Assembly: GCA_002421565.1 (NCBI GenBank)
Contig: DIKC01000061.1
Span: forward strand, 2,813 to 18,735
Length of the DNA stretch: 15,923 nucleotides
Reading direction: 5' to 3'
DNA from: Desulfobulbaceae bacterium UBA5628
Lineage (GTDB): Bacteria > Desulfobacterota > Desulfobulbia > Desulfobulbales > Desulfurivibrionaceae
In this document: piece after piece, positions 6,969-14,667 of the stretch
Layout: every line of letters begins with the position of its first letter
Position numbering within the stretch: position 1 is the first letter of the stretch
Translations under genes and position numbers: made by a program
Notes under the pieces: generated by a model
The model's input: the letters and a program-made list of their open reading frames with translations, nothing else
Database searches by the model: none
What the model was told of the DNA's origin: nothing

Positions 6969-8771
6969 ATGTGGCGCAGGAAACAGGGATCAAGGTTGAA
7001 TTGTTTGTTGATTGAACCTCTTCACATACTGCTGAACCGGCGACGGCGGCTGCGCATGGCCCTGTTGCTGGGCGGACTGCTGCTTGGCGGACTACTGGAG
7101 ATGATCAGTATCGGCAGTATCCCTGCCTTCGTGGCGCTGCTGGTCGCGCCGGAACGCCTCTTTACCTTGTTGCCGGAAAACGATTTAACCATCGGTATGG
7201 TTAACATGGAACCGGCCACCTTGGTGTTTACCGGCGCACTTTTCCTGGCCGGGCTTTTTTTCGTCAAAAATCTTTACCTGGCCGGGCTGATTTATGCCGA
7301 ACAACGCCTGATTCGTGATGTCAACATTACGGTTTCCCTCCGCCTTTTAAGGGCCTATCTTTACGCTCCCTACGTTTTTCATCTGCAACATAATCCCGCC
7401 AAACTTATACGTAAAATTACTTACGACAGCGTTCAGGCAGTACAGGTCATCTCCGGCGCCATGCGGATAATGCGGGAATGTCTGGTACTGTTGGTGGTCT
7501 TTGCCCTGCTGATGCTGATGGACCCACTGGTTTCGCTGGCAATCTTTCTGTTGCTGGGCGCCACTACCAGCGTTTTCTACTTGCGGGTGCGGCAGACCCT
7601 TGCCGCTCGTGGCCGTTTGGAACAACAACACCGGGCCGCCCAACTCAAAGCGGTCAACCAGGGTCTGGGCGCCATCAAGGACGCCAAGGTAATGGGCCGC
7701 GAAGCCAGCATCCTTAAGGAGTACGAGCAGGAAACCCGCGGGCTCCAACGCCAGCAGCTTTACCTGCGGGTGGTGAGCGAGTTTCCCAAACTCTTTTTGG
7801 AAGCGACAGCCATCAGCGCGGTTCTGGTGGTCAGCGTAATTTTTATGTTGCTGGAACGACCGGCTCAGGAGATGTTGCCGGTGCTTACCCTGCTGGCGGT
7901 GGCGGTGGTGCGGATGATCCCGGCCTTCAACGGCATCAGTTGGGTGCTGAGCAGCATGCGCTTTCAGTTGCCTTGCCTGGAAACCGTATGCCGCGAGCTG
8001 ACCCGGTTGCAAGACCCCGCCGGAGAGCAGGAGTTAAACAACGAACCGAATACCGCCGCCGACGCTGATCGTCAACCATTACAAAAGGCTATCAGCCTGG
8101 AAAATGTATGGTTCCGCTACCCCGAAGCCGCCGATGAGACCCTGCGGGGAATATCGCTGACCATCGCGGCGGGCGAATCGGTGGCCCTGGTCGGCCCCAG
8201 CGGTTCCGGCAAAAGCACCCTGGTGGATATCATCCTCGGCCTGCTATCTCCCACCGCCGGGCAGGTGCTGGTGGACGGAGAAGATATTCACAACCGGCTG
8301 GCAAGCTGGCAGCGCCAGATCGGTTATATTCCCCAGGATATCTATCTGCTGGACGACACCATCCGGCGCAACATCGCCTTCGGGCTGGACAACCAGGAAA
8401 TCGACGAGGTCGCTGTGAACGAGGCAATCCGGGCCGCGCAACTGGAAGAATTTGTTGCCACCCTGTCGCTGGGTTTGGACACCGTAATCGGCAACCGGGG
8501 CGTCCGACTTTCCGGCGGCCAGCGCCAGCGGGTCGGCATTGCCCGCGCCCTGTACCATAAGCCCAAAGTACTGGTGATGGACGAAGCCACCTCGGCCCTG
8601 GACAACGACACCGAACGCGAGGTGATTGTCGCCATCAACCGCCTGCGGGGGGAACTCACTTTGATTATGGTGGCGCACCGGCTGACGACGGTGGAGGGGT
8701 GTGATCGTGTATATACGCTGAGTAGCGGGGCATTATTCTATGGGGATACGGCAGACAACCCTGTCGGCTGA
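6969..8771 (+). CDS. Fused ABC exporter, lipid-linked oligosaccharide flippase-like (PglK/MsbA type)
   Basis: A 600-residue half-transporter with membrane and ATPase domains in one chain. Hydrophobic segments are near 30-60, 83-110, 163-205 (two) and about 275-330 (two). The ATPase has Walker A GPSGSGKST (409-417), Q-loop GYIPQD, signature LSGGQ (514-518), Walker B VLVMDEATSALD (from 534) and the H-loop VAHRL. The N-terminal pattern, with an E-rich first helix (LLEMISIGSIPAFVALL), recalls PglK/WlaB flippases. This and the location between sugar genes suggest that it moves a lipid-linked glycan across the inner membrane; the substrate is inferred. The ATG at 6969 (10 bp after the epimerase stop) has no Shine-Dalgarno; TTG codons at 7005 or 7008, after AAGG at 6992-6995, are alternatives. 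Other export substrates are possible. Confidence 0.85.
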   Translation: MWRRKQGSRLNCLLIEPLHILLNRRRRLRMALLLGGLLLGGLLEMISIGSIPAFVALLVAPERLFTLLPENDLTIGMVNMEPATLVFTGALFLAGLFFVKNLYLAGLIYAEQRLIRDVNITVSLRLLRAYLYAPYVFHLQHNPAKLIRKITYDSVQAVQVISGAMRIMRECLVLLVVFALLMLMDPLVSLAIFLLLGATTSVFYLRVRQTLAARGRLEQQHRAAQLKAVNQGLGAIKDAKVMGREASILKEYEQETRGLQRQQLYLRVVSEFPKLFLEATAISAVLVVSVIFMLLERPAQEMLPVLTLLAVAVVRMIPAFNGISWVLSSMRFQLPCLETVCRELTRLQDPAGEQELNNEPNTAADADRQPLQKAISLENVWFRYPEAADETLRGISLTIAAGESVALVGPSGSGKSTLVDIILGLLSPTAGQVLVDGEDIHNRLASWQRQIGYIPQDIYLLDDTIRRNIAFGLDNQEIDEVAVNEAIRAAQLEEFVATLSLGLDTVIGNRGVRLSGGQRQRVGIARALYHKPKVLVMDEATSALDNDTEREVIVAINRLRGELTLIMVAHRLTTVEGCDRVYTLSSGALFYGDTADNPVG

Positions 8772-8783
8772 GCGAAAACGACT

Positions 8784-9797
8784 ATGACTCCCACCTTTTT
8801 GGAATACCAAACAGCGATTCGCAACACTTTAGGCCTACTGATCCCGAATGACGCCCATCTCGCCCTGTTTGATTTTCCCAATTATTCGAACGTAGGAGAC
8901 AGCGCCATTTGGCTCGGTGAATTATGTTATTTACAAACCCTGCCCAAAGTAAAGATTGTGGCGGCTGAAGATCTCAGTGTCATGTCCAGAAGACTCCCTG
9001 ATCTGCCGGACGGAACTTTGATTCTGATTAGTGGAGGCGGCAATCTCGGTGATCTTTGGCCACAACACCAGGCATTGAGGGAACGGCTGATCGAACACTA
9101 CCAGCACCATCGGATTATTCAACTCCCCCAATCCATCCATTTTCAAGACAAACGCAACGAAGCAAGATGTCGAAAGGTTTTCAACAAACACCGTGATTTC
9201 CATCTATTAGTCAGGGATCATGTCAGCCTGGATTTTGCCAGACAAATATATCAGGGTCCGATACACCTCTGTCCCGACATGGCGCTGTATCTGGGCAAAT
9301 TGTCGAGAACTGTTGCGCCATCCCATCCCATTTTTTGTCTGCTACGTTCCGACAAAGAAAAACTGGCATCCCCGCACTCCCCCAGCGTGGGTAACACGGA
9401 GGTGGCCTGCAACGACTGGTTGGAGGAGGCCACAAGCTTATCGCATCAGGCGATCTCCTGGGTTCAAAAGAAAAGAATTCGCCCCTTGTTCCCCCATGCT
9501 TTTTTTCACAAGACACGACTCAATCTTTACAACCATCTGGCCCAGAAGCGGCTGCATCGCGGTTGCAATCTTCTCTGTACAGGTCGGGCAGTAATTACAG
9601 ATCGTCTCCATGGTCATATCCTTTGTACCATGTTGGAAATTCCACATGTGGTATTGGACAACATCTACAGAAAAATCGGAAATTTCCGGGATACATGGAA
9701 TACCGGGCACGGCCTATGCTTGGAATCAACAAGTACGAACGATGCAATACGTCTTGCTCAACACCTCCTGCTTTCGCGAGATGACAGTGATGCGTGA
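8784..9797 (+). CDS. Polysaccharide pyruvyltransferase family protein
   Basis: A 337-residue protein of the polysaccharide pyruvyltransferase/CsaB-like family, whose members add ketal-linked pyruvate from phosphoenolpyruvate to sugars. The family signatures are N-terminal PNYSNVGDSAIWLGE (32-46), SGGGNLGDLWP (83-93) and C-terminal TDRLHGHIL (272-280), followed by IPHVVLDNIYRKIGNFRDTW. Some members are not pyruvyltransferases, so the reaction is inferred. The gene starts 12 bp after the ABC gene. It uses many AGA and ATA codons and is A+T-richer than its neighbours (hand counts: 42% G+C in 9601-9660 and 47% in 9661-9720, against 63% in 8521-8580 of the ABC gene), which suggests separate acquisition. 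Confidence 0.82.
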   Translation: MTPTFLEYQTAIRNTLGLLIPNDAHLALFDFPNYSNVGDSAIWLGELCYLQTLPKVKIVAAEDLSVMSRRLPDLPDGTLILISGGGNLGDLWPQHQALRERLIEHYQHHRIIQLPQSIHFQDKRNEARCRKVFNKHRDFHLLVRDHVSLDFARQIYQGPIHLCPDMALYLGKLSRTVAPSHPIFCLLRSDKEKLASPHSPSVGNTEVACNDWLEEATSLSHQAISWVQKKRIRPLFPHAFFHKTRLNLYNHLAQKRLHRGCNLLCTGRAVITDRLHGHILCTMLEIPHVVLDNIYRKIGNFRDTWNTGHGLCLESTSTNDAIRLAQHLLLSRDDSDA

Positions 9798-9927
9798 CAA
9801 GAAACCCGCCCATCACAGACGGGGCGTAGTACAAGCTACCGCTAAAGATCAGACTAGGTGTGCAGACAGTTCGCAGTTCGCTAAAAGCAACTCCTATAGC
9901 TCTTAACAATGATTACCAAGCTACGCT
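9798..9927. other. A+T-richer intergenic gap in the polysaccharide run
   Basis: This 130-bp gap is the only sizeable break in the + strand run from 5939 to the window end. It holds a 7-bp tandem repeat AGTTCGC at 9868-9881 and a TATAGC that could be a poor -10 near 9895, but no convincing -35. A 5-bp stem (CGCCC/GGGCG near 9807-9827) lacks a T-tract, so no terminator is called. No Shine-Dalgarno precedes the ATG at 9928. Confidence 0.4.
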
Positions 9928-11976
9928 ATGGCCATAAAAAATAATATCCCTTCACCTCCCGGTGTCAGTGTTGTGATCTGTTGCTACAACAGCGCAACTC
10001 GCCTGCCTGACACCATAGGCCACCTGCTGGCGCAGGACATCCCGGCTGGGCTTGCCTGGGAGATCATCGTCATTAACAACGCCTCCACCGACAACACGGC
10101 GCATGTTGCCCATTCACTATGGCCCGAAGATGCTCCTGCTCAGCTCCGGGTGGTCGACGAACCTGAACGCGGCCTCATCCACGCACGCAAGCGAGGGCTT
10201 CGGGAAGCCAGATATGAATTGGTGAGCTTTATTGATGACGACAACTGGATTGCTTCCGATTGGGTTCGGCTGGCCTTCGAGATTATGGCGACAAATCCTG
10301 CAATTGGTGCCTGTGGTGGCCAGAATGAAGCCGTATTCGAAGTCGAACCACCATTCTGGTTTGATCGTTTCAAGCGCTCTTACGCGGTGGGAACCCAAAA
10401 CGACACCCCCGGCGATCTCACCTGGAATGAGGTCCGGTATAACCGTTATCTGTGGGGGGCAGGGCTTATCGTGCGGAAGGCTGCCTGGCAGCACCTTGAA
10501 TCCGAAGGCTTTACCTTTATCCTTTCGGGAAGAACCGGTAACTCTCTCAAGTCGGGGGAGGATTATGAACTGTGCGATGCCCTTCGACTTACCGGCTGGA
10601 AATTGTGGTATGCACCGGAGCTGAAATTGGAACACTACCTGCCTCGTGAAAGACTCACCTGGAATTATCTAAAAAGGCTTCACTACGGCTTTGGGGCAGC
10701 AAACACCGGCCTCGACCCGTACCGGTCACTGGCCGATGGACCCGGCAAGCCTCCCCGCCATCTATTCGGGAAATATTGGATATTTGAAATACTGCGTTGC
10801 GTCTATAGATTAACGATCCGTCACCCAATCGGCTTTCTCTGTGGAAAATCTTTCAGGTTCACCGGAAACCATATCGTTCTTGCCAGCTGCTTCCAGATCG
10901 GCAGATTGGTGGAACTGGTCAAATTGCGCGGCAAGTACGACCGTAACTTCGTAGCAGTAAGGAGTGCGCGCCCTGGGCAGGCCGGGCATTACGGCAGAAT
11001 TGAGTGGCCTATAATGAAAGAGAATTACAAGAAAACACGTAATGACGAGAAAAATATCGTCATTGGCATCCCCACCTTCCGCCGCCCGCAATGCCTGTGG
11101 CGGCTACTCGACTCGATTGCCGCGCAACAGCCCCCTTTCACCCCCCATGTGCTGGTGGCCGACAACGAGGGAGAAGGCGGGGCCGGCCTCCGGGTGGTTG
11201 AGGAGGTTCGCGACCAGGGCTTCCCTTTTCCACTGGTGTCGATTGCCGTCCCGGAACGGGGCATTTCGCGGGTGCGCAACGCCTTGCTGAAGATCGCCTT
11301 TGATGATATGGGGGCCGATGCCCTGGCAATGGTCGATGATGATGAGCGGGTGGAGCCGGGGTGGCTGGCCGCGCTGGTGGCCATGCAGGAACAGGGTGGC
11401 TACGACGCGGTGGGCGGAACCGTGATTCCCGAATTTGAGGTGCCGACACCGAGTTGGGCGGAAGGATTGCACACCTACCGCATCCGAACGCAGCCGGCTG
11501 GGGACGTGCCTGGTATTTATGGGGCAGGTAGCGTCCTTCTGAACCGTACAATCCATACTGATTTTCAGGGCGTTTGGTTTGATCCGGCTTTTGGCTTGAG
11601 CGGCGGGGAAGACACCGAATTTTTCACCAATCTCCAGCACCGGGGTGCCTCATTTGGTTTCGCCCCACTGGCCATCACCCATGAGTTCATTCACGCCAGT
11701 CGCCTTACCAGAAAATGGGCGCTTCAAAGGGAATATCAAGTGGCTGCTTCGGAAGCCAGGCGCTTTAAACGCTACCATCCCACAGTACGGGGCTGGGCCA
11801 ACCACTTTTTCAAAATACCTGCCGCCCTTGTCGTCTCAAGCCTGCTGATGATTACCTTGTTCTGGTCACCACGTCGCCAAATGAGGATGGCCCTGCTAAT
11901 GGCAAGGCAAATTGGTAAACTGAACGGCCTTTTTGGCTCGCCCCCGAAAATTTACCTGAAAACCCATGGCCGATGA
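9928..11976 (+). CDS. Two-domain GT2 glycosyltransferase (apparent gene fusion)
   Basis: A 682-residue protein with two complete GT-A folds. Domain 1 (about 12-345) has SVVICCYNSA, EIIVINNASTDNT, a DDD metal motif at 103-105 and SGEDYEL (209-215), then a helical tail. Domain 2 (377-682) has IVIGIPTFRRP, VDDD at 469-472, SGGEDTEFF from 558, and a hydrophobic helix near the C-terminus. Domain 2 is clearly homologous, along its whole length, to the next gene. The linker holds an out-of-frame relic-like start (ATG at 11042) and an in-frame ATG at 11014 (Met363). The first half is poorer in G+C (hand count 45% in 10201-10260) than the second (72% in 11161-11220), so the halves probably have different histories. 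Sugar donor and acceptor cannot be read from the sequence. A single merged protein, or two products using Met363 as a second start, are both possible. Confidence 0.85.
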   Translation: MAIKNNIPSPPGVSVVICCYNSATRLPDTIGHLLAQDIPAGLAWEIIVINNASTDNTAHVAHSLWPEDAPAQLRVVDEPERGLIHARKRGLREARYELVSFIDDDNWIASDWVRLAFEIMATNPAIGACGGQNEAVFEVEPPFWFDRFKRSYAVGTQNDTPGDLTWNEVRYNRYLWGAGLIVRKAAWQHLESEGFTFILSGRTGNSLKSGEDYELCDALRLTGWKLWYAPELKLEHYLPRERLTWNYLKRLHYGFGAANTGLDPYRSLADGPGKPPRHLFGKYWIFEILRCVYRLTIRHPIGFLCGKSFRFTGNHIVLASCFQIGRLVELVKLRGKYDRNFVAVRSARPGQAGHYGRIEWPIMKENYKKTRNDEKNIVIGIPTFRRPQCLWRLLDSIAAQQPPFTPHVLVADNEGEGGAGLRVVEEVRDQGFPFPLVSIAVPERGISRVRNALLKIAFDDMGADALAMVDDDERVEPGWLAALVAMQEQGGYDAVGGTVIPEFEVPTPSWAEGLHTYRIRTQPAGDVPGIYGAGSVLLNRTIHTDFQGVWFDPAFGLSGGEDTEFFTNLQHRGASFGFAPLAITHEFIHASRLTRKWALQREYQVAASEARRFKRYHPTVRGWANHFFKIPAALVVSSLLMITLFWSPRRQMRMALLMARQIGKLNGLFGSPPKIYLKTHGR

Positions 11977-11998
11977 CACCCCATAACAAAGAAATCAG

Positions 11999-12934
11999 AT
12001 GACGGCAAAAATCGTTATCGGCATTCCCACCTTCCGGAGGCCGCAGGGCCTGACCCGGCTACTGGCGTCAATTGCCCGTCAACAGGCCCCCTTTGTCCCC
12101 CATGTGCTGGTTGCGGACAATGAAGGCAAAAATGGGGCCGGGATACGGGCGGTGGCGGCGGCCCAGCAAGGTGGTTTCCCCTTTCCACTGACCACCATCG
12201 CCGTCCCCGAACGGGGTATTTCCCAGGTGCGCAACGCACTGCTGCGGGTGGCTTTTACGGAGATGAGCGCCGATGCCCTGGCCATGATCGATGATGACGA
12301 ACAGGTTGAACCCAACTGGATCGCCGCCCTGGTGGCCATGCAGCAGCAGGGTCAATTTGACGTTGTTGGCGGCACGGTCTTGCCGGAGTTTGAATCACTG
12401 CCCCCGGCCTGGTCCGATGGGCTGGATATTTACTACCGGGCTACCAAACCGCCCCCCGGCCCGGCCGACATTATTTACGGCACAACCAATGTTCTGCTGC
12501 ACAAAGCCCTTTTCCACCACCAACCCACCACCATTCAATTTGACCCGGCTTTCAGCCTCAGCGGCGGCGGCGACGCCGAATTTTTCCGGCGCCTGCATCG
12601 ACGTGGCACCCGTTTTGGTTTTGCACCAGAGGCGGTCAGCCACGAATGCTTCCAGGCCAGCAGGATGACCAGAAAATGGGCCTGGCAAAGGTCATTTCGC
12701 ATCGGTAGTTCCGATGCCAGGATAATCAAGCTCCATGCTACTCCGCGCCAGTGGCTGGAAAGCATTGCCAAACTGACGGTTGCCCTGGTAGTTTCCCCGG
12801 CGCTGGTTGTGGCGCTGGCCTGGTCACCACCCCGGCAAATGTGGGCGATCCTGCTACTGGCCCGCCAGTTGGGTAAACTCCAGGGATTTTTGGGCAAGCC
12901 GCTAAAAACCTATGAAAACACCCACGGCAAATAA
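11999..12934 (+). CDS. GT2 glycosyltransferase, paralogue of the preceding second domain
   Basis: A 311-residue GT-A fold enzyme starting MTAKIVIGIPTFRRPQ. It keeps the DDDE metal-binding motif (near 98-101), PFVPHVLVADNEG, FPFPLTTIAVPERGIS and a C-terminal hydrophobic segment before WSPPRQM. It aligns with residues 377-682 of the upstream protein over its full length, well above half identical by eye and nearly identical in the first 15 residues, so it arose by tandem duplication. The acidic motif SGGED of the paralogue is SGGGD here (Gly191, Asp192), which may change activity or specificity. It begins 22 bp after the upstream stop; a clear Shine-Dalgarno is absent. The donor sugar is unknown. 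Confidence 0.88.
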   Translation: MTAKIVIGIPTFRRPQGLTRLLASIARQQAPFVPHVLVADNEGKNGAGIRAVAAAQQGGFPFPLTTIAVPERGISQVRNALLRVAFTEMSADALAMIDDDEQVEPNWIAALVAMQQQGQFDVVGGTVLPEFESLPPAWSDGLDIYYRATKPPPGPADIIYGTTNVLLHKALFHHQPTTIQFDPAFSLSGGGDAEFFRRLHRRGTRFGFAPEAVSHECFQASRMTRKWAWQRSFRIGSSDARIIKLHATPRQWLESIAKLTVALVVSPALVVALAWSPPRQMWAILLLARQLGKLQGFLGKPLKTYENTHGK

Positions 12935-12938
12935 GAGG

Positions 12939-13853
12939 ATGAGCGATCACCCCCAGTTCAGCGTCGTCATCCCCACCTACAACCGGGGGCACCTGTTGAC
13001 CGGGGCGGTCAACTCCGTCCTCGCGCAAAGCTGCCGGGATTTTGAACTGCTGATAATCGACGACGGCTCCACCGACAATACCCGTGAAATTGTCGCCCAA
13101 ATTGATGACCACCGTGTTCGCTGCATAATGCGGAAAAACGGCGGCGGCTCAGCGGCTCGCAATACCGGCATTGATGCCGCCAAAGGCAAATTTATAGCCT
13201 TTCTCGACGCCGACGACCACTTTACCCCCAACCACTTGGCCAACGCGCTGCCGTTTCTTGCCTCCGCCCCCAACACCTGCATCTTTACCAGAATCATCGT
13301 CAACCGGGGCCACGGCATCACTTTCCTTAAGCCACCCCGAGCGCCTCGTACCAATGAGCATATCGCCGATTATCTATTACGGGACCGGGGGTTCGTACAA
13401 ACCAGCTCCCTCATCGTGCCGACAGAACTGGCCAGAATGGTGCGTTACGATGAAAAATTAACCCTTGGGGATGACACCGATTTCGCCATCCGGCTGGTCC
13501 ACACCGGAGCCCGCCTGCGGATGCTCGATGAACCGGGGGCCATCTGGAATGATTATTGGTCGCCGAACCGGCTCTCCGGCAAACACGATCCCGATGCGAG
13601 GCTTGCCTGGCTTGACCGGATCAAAGGTCTGCTTCCCCGGCGGGCCTTTCTGGCCGACCAGGGATGGCATGTTGCCAAAGCTTATGCGCGACAAGGGCGG
13701 TTGCTGAGGGCCCTGGGTTATTATCTACGTGCCCTTTTTGCAGGCTGCTACCGGCCAAAATTTGCACTGGTTGTTTTCCTACAGATCGTTCTGCCGACGT
13801 CCACTTACCGGAAGCTGGCCGACAACCTTGCCCGCCGCGGCTTAACCCCGTGA
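12939..13853 (+). CDS. GT2 family glycosyltransferase
   Basis: A 304-residue GT-A enzyme with a canonical N-terminus (FSVVIPTYNRGHLL, then LLIIDDGSTDNT), GGGSAARNTGID, the metal-binding LDADDH and an acidic LGDDTDFAIRL motif likely to hold the catalytic base. The C-terminal 60 residues are helical and basic, suggesting membrane contact. It is not closely related to the two paralogous domains upstream. The start at 12939 is 4 bp after the previous stop and leaves a short N-terminus typical of the family, but AAGAGG directly abuts it. The ATG at 12912, overlapping the previous gene by 23 bp and adding 9 residues, is the alternative. Its role is presumably chain extension of the same glycan; the specificity cannot be read. 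Confidence 0.88.
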   Translation: MSDHPQFSVVIPTYNRGHLLTGAVNSVLAQSCRDFELLIIDDGSTDNTREIVAQIDDHRVRCIMRKNGGGSAARNTGIDAAKGKFIAFLDADDHFTPNHLANALPFLASAPNTCIFTRIIVNRGHGITFLKPPRAPRTNEHIADYLLRDRGFVQTSSLIVPTELARMVRYDEKLTLGDDTDFAIRLVHTGARLRMLDEPGAIWNDYWSPNRLSGKHDPDARLAWLDRIKGLLPRRAFLADQGWHVAKAYARQGRLLRALGYYLRALFAGCYRPKFALVVFLQIVLPTSTYRKLADNLARRGLTP

Positions 13854-13863
13854 AAGTGGCGCC

Positions 13864-13868
13864 AAGGG
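13864..13868 (+). promoter_or_regulatory. Shine-Dalgarno deciding the wecG-type start
   Basis: AAGGG lies 5 bases before the ATG at 13874. The open frame extends upstream to 13664 inside the previous gene, and this site together with the domain start selects 13874. Confidence 0.5.
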
Positions 13869-13873
13869 CCGAC

Positions 13874-14665
13874 ATGAACCAATCCCACCCAACCCTGAAC
13901 CGATCTCCTTTTGCCACGGTCAACATCGGCGGCCTGGATATCGCCTGTGCCGGTCGGGCGGAGCTGGCGGCCATGATGACGGCAGACTGCCTGGCCGCGC
14001 GGGCCGAGAACCGCGTTCCCGAAACAAGCTTGGCCTTCGACGCCAACGGTCACGGGCTCTCCTTGGCGGCCACCGACCCGGCCTATCGCGCAGCGGTTAC
14101 TCGGGCGGATATCATCCATGCCGATGGCGGGTTTCTGGTCACTCTGGCTAAACTTTTCGGGAGCCAACCGATCCGGGAACGTAGCGCCACCACCGATATG
14201 TTCCACGACCTGGCCGAAGCCGCCGCCGGTGCCGGGCTTTCGTTTTATCTGCTTGGCGGCAGTGAAGCGGTCAACGCCGAATGTGCCCGGATCATGCAGC
14301 AGCGTTATCCGGGGCTGAACATCGTCGGTCGGCGCCATGGTTACTTTACCCCGGCTGAAGAACCGGGAATTATCGACCACATCAACGCTGTCCGGCCGGA
14401 CCTGTTGTGGGTCGGGATTGGCAAACCTAAAGAACAGTTGTTTGCCGTTAAATATCGCGATAGATTGCGGGCTGTCTGGTTGATTACCTGCGGCGGCTGT
14501 TTCAACTACATTACCGGCGACTACCGCCGGGCGCCGCTCTGGATGCAGAAATACAATCTCGAATGGCTCCATCGCGCCGTATGCACCCCCCGCAAGCTGC
14601 TGCTGCGCTACCTGACCACCAACCCCCATGCCCTCTGGCTGGCATTAACCAAAAGTAAATGGTGA
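13874..14665 (+). CDS. WecG/TagA/CpsF family glycosyltransferase (GT26)
   Basis: A 263-residue enzyme, normal for the GT26 family. Known members transfer ManNAc or ManNAcA (TagA, WecG) or other sugars onto lipid-linked acceptors at the cytoplasmic face. Seen in order are HADGGFLVTLAKLFG, the RSATTDMFHDL segment, LGGSEAVNAE, PGLNIVGRRHGYFTP, PDLLWVGIGKPKEQ and the C-terminal ITGDYRRAPLWMQKYNLEWLHRA block. That last segment is the membrane-associating appendage in the family. The sugar cannot be assigned. It starts 20 bp after the preceding GT2 and ends 2 bp before the phosphotransferase gene, so the two are probably translationally coupled and act on consecutive steps. Confidence 0.92.
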   Translation: MNQSHPTLNRSPFATVNIGGLDIACAGRAELAAMMTADCLAARAENRVPETSLAFDANGHGLSLAATDPAYRAAVTRADIIHADGGFLVTLAKLFGSQPIRERSATTDMFHDLAEAAAGAGLSFYLLGGSEAVNAECARIMQQRYPGLNIVGRRHGYFTPAEEPGIIDHINAVRPDLLWVGIGKPKEQLFAVKYRDRLRAVWLITCGGCFNYITGDYRRAPLWMQKYNLEWLHRAVCTPRKLLLRYLTTNPHALWLALTKSKW

Positions 14666-14667
14666 GC

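Noticed and set aside
9807..9827. Terminator after the pyruvyltransferase gene
   Set aside because: A 5-bp stem with a 10-base loop and no T-run is too weak.
9798..9927. Hidden small gene or RNA in the gap
   Set aside because: No frame with a start and ribosome binding site, no tRNA-like fold and no recognised RNA motif could be supported.
13805..14629. Minus-strand open frame of 274 codons opposite the GT26 gene
   Set aside because: No domain and low-complexity composition, and the GT26 frame on the other strand has clear family motifs.
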